Below, in pieces: positions 1-9,500 of a stretch of DNA of 64,000 nucleotides. The notes under the pieces were generated by a model. The model saw only the letters and a program-made list of their open reading frames with translations, searched no databases and was not told the origin of the DNA. Position numbers and translations under genes: made by a program. This stretch comes from Rhizobium terricola (GTDB lineage: Bacteria; Pseudomonadota; Alphaproteobacteria; Rhizobiales; Rhizobiaceae): positions 1,792,649-1,856,648 of the forward strand of contig NZ_JABBGK010000001.1 in assembly GCF_012927355.1 (NCBI RefSeq), in the 5' to 3' direction. Positions within the stretch are counted from its first letter, which is position 1. Each line of letters starts with the position of its first letter.

Positions 1-242
1 GTTATTCTCGGGAACCTAGCGCATCGCGGCTTGGCTGGCACACGCAACGTCGCCTTTTGCCCGTTGAGACACTGAAGCTGACCGGCTGCTAACCACCCAC
101 CCACGACATTGAGCCCAAACACGTGCAAGGCTGCTTTGGGGGAAATTTCCGGTCTGCGTGAACGACCGTTTTGAAAGTGCAGAGCCACCATTGTCGATCT
201 CGATTGCGGTTTCGAACGGAGATTGGCGGCAGGTGAGCATCA

Positions 243-325
243 CGTCCTGACGGGATTCGAACCCGCGGCCCCTTGTTCAAGGGACAGGGCATTGGATGCT
301 CGAGACCATTCAGCTGCTCAAGACA
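243..325 (-). tRNA. tRNA-like element, probably a pseudo-tRNA
   Basis: Read on the minus strand, this 83-base stretch has a convincing T-arm (stem GCGGG/CCCGT around the loop TTCGAAT). A 7-bp acceptor stem with two G-U pairs can be drawn between TGTCTTG and CAGGACG. A D-arm-like segment contains the GG pair. The anticodon arm is not canonical: the best fold needs about eight extra bases after the D-arm and has one mismatch. A CCCTT/AAGGG hairpin could instead be a long variable arm. No CCA is encoded. It sits next to a recombinase remnant, where integrases often leave tRNA fragments. A decayed tRNA or attachment-site remnant is more likely than a working tRNA. Confidence 0.35.
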
Positions 326-575
326 CCTGCTCCGTGACCTTCTGCAGCGAACCGGCCCGACTTGAGATAACCTTGCAAATTGCACTCAGGACAGGATGCC
401 TGACCCCCTCGGCAGCCAACTCTGCAACAAGGCTGTCAGCCTCGCTCACAATCCTCTCCGCCATTTGGGCAAGGTCGCGAACAGGGATGCGCTGGGAAGA
501 TCGGGTTTCGGGCACCAGTGTCGTCCAATGCTTCAGCTGGATCGTGTCGAGCACATCGCGACCGCCAATTTTCAT
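318..575 (-). CDS. small protein of unknown function (85 aa)
   Basis: I do not recognise this 85-residue protein. The case for a real gene is its start: an AGGAGG ribosome binding site at 582-587 lies six bases before the ATG at 575. The composition is also protein-like, with an amphipathic, mostly helical reading, no signal peptide and no membrane segment. The stop codon lies inside the acceptor end of the tRNA-like element. The ribosome binding site abuts the point where recombinase homology begins on the other strand, so the gene may be a fragment brought there by recombination. An N-terminal extension into the integrase region would have no support. Confidence 0.45.
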   Translation of the reverse strand: MKIGGRDVLDTIQLKHWTTLVPETRSSQRIPVRDLAQMAERIVSEADSLVAELAAEGVRHPVLSAICKVISSRAGSLQKVTEQVS

Positions 576-594
576 GGCAAGCCTCCTTGCGACC

Positions 595-1161
595 TGCAGG
601 ACCGAAGACCTGCGTGATGTCAGGGACCGGGCGATCCTGATGGTGGCCTTCGCCTCCGGCGGACGGCGGCGCAGCGAAATCGCGGACCTGAGGAAAGAAC
701 AGTTGCAGCCGGAAGATCCCGTCCGGATCGAGGACGGTCCTGCGCTCCCCTCGCTCTCAATCCATCTCGGCCGGACCAAGACCAGCAGTGCCGAAAGCGG
801 CGAGCGGGTCTATCTGACGGGCCGGCCCGTTGACGCGCTGAACGCGTGGCTGACGGCGGCGAAGATCGAAGCGGGCAGTGTGTTTCGAGCGATCGATCGT
901 TGGGGCAATGTTTCCCGCAGACCGCTCGATCCCAAGGCTATCAACGATATCGTCAAGAGCCGCGCCAAACTGGCGGGGCTCGATCCGGCCGACTATTCCG
1001 CCCATGGCCTGAGATCCGGCTACCTCACCGAAGCCGCCAATCGCGGCATCCCGCTGCCCGAGGCCATGGAACAGTCACGGCATCGTTCGGTGCAACAGGC
1101 GTCGAGCTACTACAACCCCGCAAACCGGCGGGTCGGCCGGGCAGCCCGCCTCCTGGACTGA
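595..1161 (+). pseudogene. 5'-truncated tyrosine recombinase/integrase (copy 1)
   Basis: The encoded residues match the C-terminal catalytic domain of phage-type tyrosine recombinases. The first Arg lies in a GGRRRSE box, followed by the HGLRSG box (His-x-x-Arg), then SRHRS, then the nucleophile Tyr in SSYYNP, so the catalytic core looks complete. Upstream of about 595 the same frame becomes meaningless, passes through the tRNA-like element and runs antisense to a small gene. The N-terminal DNA-binding domain is therefore missing and there is no credible start or ribosome binding site. A second fragment of the same gene, in the same orientation, lies at 10558-10899. The two copies agree closely at DNA level over about 290 bases. 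Family members strand-exchange DNA at attachment sites; this copy is probably inactive for lack of its N-terminus. Confidence 0.75.
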
Positions 1162-1171
1162 CCGGGCGCTA

Positions 1172-1708
1172 TCAGCTCTTTGAAAGCTCGGTCAGGCGGT
1201 CGAGAGCGGCCTTGAAGCCCTTCAGGGAAATGGCAAGGTTGACCGGCTGGTTGGGCTGGATCGAGGTGGCGGTGACGTTGAGGGCGGCGGCGGCCGAAAG
1301 AGCGGCGACGTTCTCGGTGGTAAACGTCACGGGCAGGATGCAGCCGGTCGGCAGGCAGGTGGAGAATGTCAGCGCCGGGAGCGGCGGATTGCTGTCGATC
1401 TTCAGCGTGGCGCCGGCATCGAGCTTGAGGCCGAAGGGCAACGCCAGAACGCCGGCCACGCCGCCATCCTTGGCCGGCTGCAGCTCGATGGCAAGAACGC
1501 GCTGGCCGTCCTGCTGCTGCTGGACCTGCGCCATGGAGCAGATCTTGCCGTTCTGAACGACGCCGCAGGTGACGCGCCAGTCCTGATAGGTCTCCTGCAG
1601 GGAGCTCGCGCCGCCGGGCAATGTCGCCGGGGCTGCATCCTGCGCGAAGACGGGGGCTGCGGTAAGCAGCGGCAGCAGGGACAGGGCCGCGGTGGTGAAC
1701 TTGTGCAT
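1172..1708 (-). CDS. IalB-family (invasion-associated locus B) periplasmic protein
   Basis: This 178-residue protein begins with a clear Sec signal peptide (MHKFTTAALSLLPLLTAAP, cleavage near VFA-QD at about residue 23). It continues as an IalB-type domain: a YQDWRVTCG motif, an internal cysteine after GKI, and paired cysteines in STCLPTGC. IalB relatives were named from Bartonella and are common periplasmic proteins in rhizobia; the biochemical role is not established. I chose the ATG at 1708 because AGGAAGAG precedes it; an upstream in-frame start would add an unlikely leader. It lies 37 bases downstream of tpsB on the same strand, so it is probably the third gene of the secretion operon. 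The stop lies 10 bases from the end of the convergent integrase remnant. Confidence 0.85.
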   Translation of the reverse strand: MHKFTTAALSLLPLLTAAPVFAQDAAPATLPGGASSLQETYQDWRVTCGVVQNGKICSMAQVQQQQDGQRVLAIELQPAKDGGVAGVLALPFGLKLDAGATLKIDSNPPLPALTFSTCLPTGCILPVTFTTENVAALSAAAALNVTATSIQPNQPVNLAISLKGFKAALDRLTELSKS

Positions 1709-1745
1709 GCTTGGTACTCTTCCTTTGGCGATTGCAGGTGGCGCG

Positions 1746-3530
1746 TCAGTAGCGCGCGGAAAGCCTGATCTTGAAATCCATGTCGCCCGCTTCGCGGCCA
1801 CCCTCGTCGACGAGCGCGATGGCCGCGGTCATGTTCAGGCTGAAATTGCTGGCGATATCGTAGTCAATGCCGGCGCCGGTGCTGGCGAGCAAAAGCCCCT
1901 CCTCCGCCGCCTTGTCGCGGCCGAAGCCGAGGTCGAGGAAGGCAAACGGCGACAGCCGGTCCTGGCCGGTCGGCGAAACGACGGGAGAGCGCAGCTCGTT
2001 GCGGATGATGACGCCGGTATCGGCGACCGCGTCACCGAGATCGTAGCCGCGCACGCCGTCGAGACCGCCGAGTGCCAGCCGCTCGGTATCGGGCAGCGCC
2101 TGCCCCGCGAGCTGGAACAGCACGTCGCTGTCGAGCTGGAAATCGTGGCCGAGCTCGGTCTGCCGGGAAAGGCTGCCGCCGAGATAGGCGTAGGAGGCAT
2201 CGGTCACCGCGCCGTTCGAAAAGCTGTCCCAGGCGCTGTCCGAATTGTCGGAGAAGATGCCGCCGGGATTGGCCTTTACATGCAGGTCGAGCCGGGTGGA
2301 GCCGAAATCGTCGGTGAACGACCTGGCGATGCCGAGGCCGAACTGGAACAGTTCCGCATTGGCATTGCCGACGGGGATATCCGCGAAGAAGGTATCGCGC
2401 GACAGGTGCTTGTATTCGATGCCGGCATAGACCTCGCCGCCATAGATGCCCGGCAGGATGTTGGAGAGCGCACTGCGATAATAGAGCGGCAGTTCGACGA
2501 TCGAGGTGTCGAAGGTGAAGAGATCGTTTTCCTGCCGCGTGGCGATGAAGGCCGGGCTGAAATCGATCGCCTGCCTGCCCTCGATCGGCACGACGAAGGT
2601 ACCGGAATGGCTGACATAGCGCGCCCGGTGGTCGTCGTGACCGGGGAAGATGCCGCCAAGATCTTCGAAGAGATCCCGCGAAGCAGTCAGCTGGTAGGAA
2701 CCGAAGGCCCCGTCGATGCCTGGGATCGCGAAGCCCGCGCCGATATTGAAGCGGTCGCGGTCGCCGGATGTGGCACCGGTGTTGGAATAGCCGGCATAGA
2801 CCTGCCACGGCTTGCCCCGGGTCACCTCCAGCGCAAGGTCGGAACGGCCGACTTCCGAACCCGGAGAAAACAGGCCCTGCACCCGACGGAAGGGCGAGCG
2901 GTTCAGCCAGGCAAGGTCCTCGTTGACGCCGGCAGACGCAATGCGACCGCCGGCCGGAGCGTTGACCTGAGCTGCGAGGGAACGCGCGCGTTCGCCCTCG
3001 ATGCCGCGCGCGGTCACCGTGCCGAAGCCGAATTCCATGACCCGGAGATTGAGCACGCCGCCGGTGATTTCCTGCGGCGGAATGGTGACCGACACGAAGG
3101 GATAGCCGGCGCGGCGATAGACACCGGCAATGGCGGCCTGCGCATCGGCAATCAGCGACAGCGACAGCGGCTTTCCGATGAAGGGCTTGAGAACGCCGGA
3201 AAGCTCAGGCTCGAGGTCGCGGCCCGGACCGATATCGCCGACGACGACACCGGCGGCGCGGCCGGCGCTCGGTTCCTCTTTCGCGCCGATCAGGCGAATG
3301 GCGGCAAGCTCGGCGCCGAGCGGACGTTTGTCGGCCTCGACCGCGGCCTCCTCGGGAAGCGTGATCGTGGGAGCCTTGCCGGTCACGGCCGGCGGCGGGT
3401 TGCGCTCGACGGCAGACTGTGCGGAGGCCTGGCCGGCGGCGGCAAGCGTCATCAGGATCGCAAGTGTTGCAGGCCCGTCGAAAACGCTCGTGCGCATACG
3501 TTCGAGAATGGTCAATCGACACGTATTCAT
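1746..3530 (-). CDS. TpsB outer-membrane transporter (ShlB/FhaC/HecB family)
   Basis: This 594-residue protein is the outer-membrane pore of a two-partner secretion system and should export the TpsA encoded immediately upstream. A signal peptide covers about residues 15-38 (ending QASAQ). A ShlB-type POTRA domain lies near residues 95-180 (RRAGYPFVSV, then GVLNLRVMEFGFG). The rest alternates as beta strands of a 16-stranded barrel, with the family VRGY loop motif near residue 495 and an aromatic C-terminus (SARY). The length is normal for the family. The ATG at 3530 overlaps the TpsA stop by one base (TAATG), which indicates translational coupling; an ATG 11 codons further in would give a tidier signal peptide and cannot be excluded. 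Confidence 0.9.
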   Translation of the reverse strand: MNTCRLTILERMRTSVFDGPATLAILMTLAAAGQASAQSAVERNPPPAVTGKAPTITLPEEAAVEADKRPLGAELAAIRLIGAKEEPSAGRAAGVVVGDIGPGRDLEPELSGVLKPFIGKPLSLSLIADAQAAIAGVYRRAGYPFVSVTIPPQEITGGVLNLRVMEFGFGTVTARGIEGERARSLAAQVNAPAGGRIASAGVNEDLAWLNRSPFRRVQGLFSPGSEVGRSDLALEVTRGKPWQVYAGYSNTGATSGDRDRFNIGAGFAIPGIDGAFGSYQLTASRDLFEDLGGIFPGHDDHRARYVSHSGTFVVPIEGRQAIDFSPAFIATRQENDLFTFDTSIVELPLYYRSALSNILPGIYGGEVYAGIEYKHLSRDTFFADIPVGNANAELFQFGLGIARSFTDDFGSTRLDLHVKANPGGIFSDNSDSAWDSFSNGAVTDASYAYLGGSLSRQTELGHDFQLDSDVLFQLAGQALPDTERLALGGLDGVRGYDLGDAVADTGVIIRNELRSPVVSPTGQDRLSPFAFLDLGFGRDKAAEEGLLLASTGAGIDYDIASNFSLNMTAAIALVDEGGREAGDMDFKIRLSARY

Positions 3531-6500
3531 TAGAGCGATCCGATGATGATGTACTGGCCGAGCGACCGGTTGGCCGGGTGGGGGACGGCCGCGCATTCGG
3601 CGCCCATCACCGCGCCTGCCGGGCACGAGCTCTGCTCTTCGCTTGCGATGGTGCCGCCACCGGGTTGCTCGAGCGTGATCCCTGAGGGCAATTCGAAGAC
3701 GGTCGATGGGGGGAAGGCCGTCGGCGTCGTCACCGTGGAGCCAGCCGTGACCGTCAGCGTGCCACCCGTATAGGTCAGCGCATAGTTGGCGGATGCCGCA
3801 AGCGTGCCTTGCGTGATGGCATAGCTGCCTGAGACGGAGGTGGACGAGGCGGACGTCGAGAGCGCGCCCGTCAGGCTGTCGCCACCGACAAGGCCGAGGC
3901 CGCCGACGGTGTAGGTCAGCGCCGGAACGGCAGTGCCCGCGGTCATGGACTGGTTGTCGGCGGTGACCGTCAGGGCGCGCTGCGTGATCGTCAGCGAGCC
4001 CGAAACGAAGGTGATGTCATAGCCGAACTGGCCGGAATAGAGCCCGCTTAGGGCAAGGGAACTGCCCGAATAGCCACCGACATTGGCGCTGCTGCTGGTA
4101 TAGCCGGCGGTTCCGGATATCAGCGAGCTGTCATAACCCGGCGTACCGTAGGTCAGCGTACCGACATTGGCGCTTGAGTTCGAGGCGTCATAGACCTTGG
4201 TGCTGCTGCCGCCGGTCACCGTCAGCGCGGTCATGAAGCTGCGCAGCAGCGGTCCTGTCTGGCCGTCGTAGATCCGCCAGGTCGTGCCCGTGCCGCCATC
4301 GCCGTCGATGGTCCAGCCGGCGGCGGTTAAGGTCGAGAGCGAGGCGAGCTGCGCGGTGGTGCGGCCGGTGACGCCGATCGGCGAACCGTTGCCGACGCCG
4401 AGGCTGGTGCCGGAGGTCGTCGTGTTCCAGAAACTGGCCGTGGCCGTGCCGGAATTGCTGCCGATCAGGCCGCCGTAATATGCCGCCGAAGACGGAACCG
4501 TGCCGGTCGCGTAGGTGTTTGCCACCGTGCCGCTGTTGGTCCCGACCAGACCGCCGGAAACATTGCCGCCGGTTACATTGCCGGTTGCGTAGGCGTCGGC
4601 TATGTCGCCGGCATTGGCGCCGACGAGCCCGCCCGCCGTTGCGGTGGCGCCGCCGCCTGCGGTCACCGCGCCGGTGGCGAACGAGGTGGCGATGGAGCCG
4701 GTGGTGCCGGCTGAACTGTTCACGGTGTTGTCGCCGACAAGGCCGCCCACATGGCTATTGGTGCCGCCGGTCACGGCGCCTGTGGCATAGCTCGCCGAGA
4801 TGACGGTGGCGCTCGCGCCGGCGAGGCCGCCTGCAGCACTGTTCGCGCCGACGTCGACGGTGCCGGTGGCCGAGCTGCCGGTGATCGTACCGGTGCTGGT
4901 GACGACGCTGCCGGATGTGGCGGCGGTGTTGTACGCCACGAGGCCGCCCGCATAGGCATAGTCGCCCGCCGTGACCGTCACGGCCGCGTGGCTGCCGGTG
5001 ATCGTGCCGGCATTGAGGCCGATCAGGCCGCCGACATAATGGCTGTTGCCGGCTGAGGCTGTGCCCGATACCGAGACATTGCTGACCGTGCCGAAGTTGT
5101 AGCCCGCCAGCAGGCCGACTGTGGAGCCCGTGACGGAGCCCGCCAGGGTCAGGTCGGAGACCGTGCCGTCGATACGGCCGAACAGCCCGCCAAGGCCGGC
5201 CGGCCGGTTGACGAGCAGGCCGCTTATGCTGTGGCCGGCGCCGTCGAGGCTGCCGGCAAAGCCGGTCGCAAAGTCACCGATGGCAACAAAACCCGCACCC
5301 GAGTTCCAGCTTGCCGTGCCGCTGGCGTCGATATCCGCCGCAAGCACGAAGTCATCCGAAAGCAGGCTGGCCGAGCCCATGCCCTGCAGGCCGTAAACGT
5401 CAGCGATCTGGTAGGGCGTCGCCGCCGAACCGTCGCCGCCGGTGGCGCGCAGGAAGGTGGCGCCGCTGCCAAGGCGGAAATCGGTGGCGTCGAAGGCAGC
5501 AAGTGTGGCGGCGACCTGTCTCCATGTGCCGCCGGTGAGCGAGAAGAGGCCAAGATCGATGGCGCTCGAGCTTGTCGCGGTGCCGGCTGCGGAGATGGCG
5601 AGCGTGCCGTTGGCGGCGGTGACGGCGCCACCAAGCGTGATGTTGCCGCCGGAACTCGTGGTGAGCGTCAGGCTGGACGCGTCCGACCAGGAAACGGCGT
5701 CCGCGACGGTGAGATTGCCCCCGGCCGTCAGCCCGACAGTGCCGCTGACGCCGACGCTACCGCCGCTGTCGAGCGATAGAACGCCCGCCGAACCGAGATT
5801 GGTATCGAGCGTGTAGTTGCCGGAGGCGTTCAGGTAGACGCCATGACCGCTCGTCGTCGTGAGCGAAGCAAAGGAGGACGAGGAAAGAAAGCCGAGATCG
5901 GTGTCGCTGTAGCTGCCGAGCGTTGCCAGATAGGCTGTCCGGGTTGCCGAAAGCGATGCCTTGCCGGTGATCAGGTGCGCCGCCGTGCCATAGATGGAGA
6001 TGTTCTGGACGCCGTTGGTGCCGGCGATGTCCGAGAAGGCAGCGCCTTGTGTCGATCCGCCGTCAAGGTAGGTCAGCACGCCGGCCGAAGCGGGCGAGGT
6101 GCCCGGCGCGAGCAGGACGTAATAATAGCCGTTGGCGCCGGTGGCGGCGCTGCCCATCGCGCTGCCACCGGACACGGCCGTCACGTTGGCGCCCGCCAGC
6201 ACGGTCGTGCCGGCGTCGCTATAAGCCGTGCCCGAAACGGCCGTCGGCGTTATGGAATGCTGCCAGAGGAAATAGGAATAGAGGTTCGTCCCGGTTCCCC
6301 AGATCGACGATGAGAAGCCGGCCGGAACGCTGCCCTGGAGCTGTGCCGTCGTGCGTGCCGTGGCGCTGCCGGAACCGCCGGCGATGCCGACCGACTGTCC
6401 GCTGGTCTGAACGTTCCAGTAGGCGTTGGTGATTGCCGATGCGAGGTTGTTGTTGTAGCCGGCGAAACCGCCGACTTGGGCAGCGCCGGTGACATAGCCG

Positions 6501-9500
6501 GTCGAATAGGCGTTGGAAATGGTGCCGCTGGTGAAGTTCACGCCGACGAAACCGCCGACATTGGTCGCCGTGCCCAGACCGTTCACGCGGCCCATGGCGT
6601 AGGAGTCGGTGATCGTTCCATTGTTATGTCCGACAAAGCCGCCGATCGGGCCTCCACTGCCGGTAACCGTACCGGTAGCGTAGGACTGGGAAATCGTTCC
6701 GCCAATGCCGCTATAGCCGTTGGCACCGACCAGTCCGCCGATATAGCCATAACCTCCGGTGCCGGTGACATTGCCGGTGGCATAGGACCGGGTGATACTG
6801 CCGCCATTGGTCAGATAACCAACCAGTCCCCCGATCTGATAGCCGGCGCCGGTGACATTGCCGCTCGCCCAGGAATTGCTGACCGTGCCGCCGTCGACCA
6901 CCCCGATGAGGCCGCCGGTATTGGCCTCTCCGGTGCTCACGCCCGAAACCGTCGCGCTCGCCGATGCCGACGAGACGGAACCGCCGATCATGTAGCCGAT
7001 GAGCGCGCCGACGTCGTCATTGCCGGTGATGCTGCCGCCCGAGAGCGCGACGTTGCTGATCGTGGCGCCGCTCGTCAAGCCGAACAAGCCGACGTAATTG
7101 GTGCCTGCCCGGTTGATCGTCAGGCCGGTGATCGTATGTCCCTGGCCGTTGAAGCTGCCGGTGAAGTTCGAAGCGGTGCTACCGATGGAAACGAAGCCCG
7201 ACGAACCCCACAAGCCGCCATAATATCCGCCGACCGCGGTGAATGCCCCCGTGAGGTCGATATCCGCGCCGAGCTTGTAGCTGGCGGACAGATCGAGCGA
7301 CATGAGTTGTAGCGCCGCTGGGGTGTAGATCACGGTCGAGTATTCGCTGCGCAGCATCGGCCGCGTGTCGCCGTCGACCATCACCCAGGTATCGGTGAAG
7401 TCGAAGCCGGAATAGGTGGATTGGCTGCGCGGGGCGCTGGAGACGTCGATGGCCGTGCCGGTAATCAAACTCAGGAACGCCAAGCCAATGGTAGCCGATT
7501 GGCCGGTCGAGTTCCCATCCCAATAGGCATTCGTCAGGCTGATGGAGGAGGAACTGTCAGCGCCGATGAGGCCGCCGGCTATAGTCGTCGCAGTGACTTT
7601 GCCGCTGGCGTAGACGTTGTTGAGGGCGAGCGGTCCTCCCACGAGATCACCGACGAGGCCACCGGCGCGCACGGCTGCTGTAACCGATCCGGTGGCGTAA
7701 GAGTCGGATATGGTGACCGTGTATAAGGCGTGGCCCACAAGGCCACCGGCACTATTGGCCGAAACCCTAACGGATGCGGCAGAGGAGGAATTGGACAGAG
7801 TGGAATCCACGAACCAACCCGCGATGCCACCGGCTTCCTGATACCCGTTGATGCTGCCCGTGACGTGAATATTATCGAAGACCGAGTTATTCGCCTCGCC
7901 TACCAGGCCGCCGACACGAGCCGAGCCAGTGACAGAGATATTGGACAGTGTAACGTCCCGCAGGGTCGCACCGTTGGTATCGCCGAACAGCCCTTGCCGG
8001 GTGACTGATGACCGGTTGATGGTCAGGCTGTCGATGACATGGCCGAGACCGGAAAACGTACCGGTGAAGCCGCTTATGGGGTTGAAGCCCGTGTTGCTGT
8101 TCCAGCCAGATGTCGCCGACGCATCGATATCACCAGCCAGCGCATAATAGCCCGAGCTGCCGATCGCCTGCAGCGACGCCAGATCGTGGATCAGGGTATA
8201 GGCCTGGCTATTGATCGTCAGCGTCGCGCTGCTGCTGGGCAGCGAGATCCGCGCGCCGTTGATGAGGCTGTAGCTGCCACCGTAATTGAGGTTGACGGCC
8301 GCGCCGCTTCCTGTCCGGCTGATATCTTTGCCGATCAAGAGATTGCCGGCCGCCGTCAGGGTCAGGCTCGAATTCGCGTTGCCGTCGGTGAGCAAGCCGT
8401 TGACGGTAAGGTTGCCGGAGGTCGTGGCCAAGGACAGCGGACCATTGGTGGTGACGTTGCCGCTGACGGTGAGGGCCTGGCCGTTCGTCAGGGAGAAGGA
8501 ACCGTCAACGCTCGATGTTCCGAGCGAGCCCACCAGGTTGCCGCTGTTCGTCAGCGCCACCGAACCGCCATTGGCAGTCGTGGCGGTCAGTGTGCCGGCA
8601 CTGATGGCCGCCGCCTGACTGATACCGCCGGAGCCGGCGCTGAGCACCAGCCCGCTGGCGGAATTCGCTCCCGTGATGGCGGCGTTGATGAAGATGCCGC
8701 CCGTGCTGGAATCCGCGAGCAACGACAAGGTGGTCGCGGCGTTCCACGACACAGCAGCGTTGACGGTGATGTTGCCGGCTTCCGATCCCGCGCCATTGGT
8801 GGTGATCGCAACGTTGCTGTTATTGAGGTAGGCACTGAGTGTGCCGTTGTTGATGTTCGCCCCGCTGCCAGTGGGCGCTACGTTCCACGGGTCGCCCCCA
8901 ACAAAGGCCTGGACATTGCTGCTACCCGACGACGAAATGGTCACGCTATAGGGGTCGATCAGCCAGGTGCCGGTGGCTCCCCGCTCGGAGCGGGTGGAAA
9001 TGGCGACGTTGTCGCCCAGCAGCAGGTTATGTCCCGAGGTCTCGACAATACCGCCGGCGGCCGCACCTGCGCCGGTCGCGGTAATCGTGCCGTCGAAAAC
9101 CGTCGTATCGTCCGACCATACGACCGCTCGTCCGCCTGCACCGTCGGTGCCGTCGACGCGGATCGCGGCACCTGCGGCGACCGCCACCTTGTCGGCCGTC
9201 GCCACATCTTCTGCGAGAAATTTCGTCGCGGCATTGGTGCCACCCTGGTAATCGCCACCGATCAGCACGATGCCGCCGGTCGCGCCGGAGGCATCGACCG
9301 TTGCTGCCGAGCCGAGCGCGATCCTGTCGCCGGTGACGACGACGGTACCGCCAGAACCAGTGGTGCCGGTTGCCTCGATTGCCCCGTTGACCCTGACCTC
9401 GCTGCCGGAAATGCGAATGTCGCCGCCGCTGTCCGGTCGCGCCTGCGGAATCGGAACGCGGGTCGGCAGGCTTGTCGATTCGGTTTGCGGACGGGTGGCG

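Noticed and set aside
1692..3533. Long plus-strand open frame of about 613 codons
   Set aside because: It is the antisense frame of tpsB. High GC keeps stops rare; the product is Arg/Gly/Ala-rich without motifs and has no ribosome site.
4300..9500. CRISPR-like or minisatellite signal in tpsA
   Set aside because: The repeats are diverged codons of GLUG-type protein repeats with uneven spacing and no constant spacer length.
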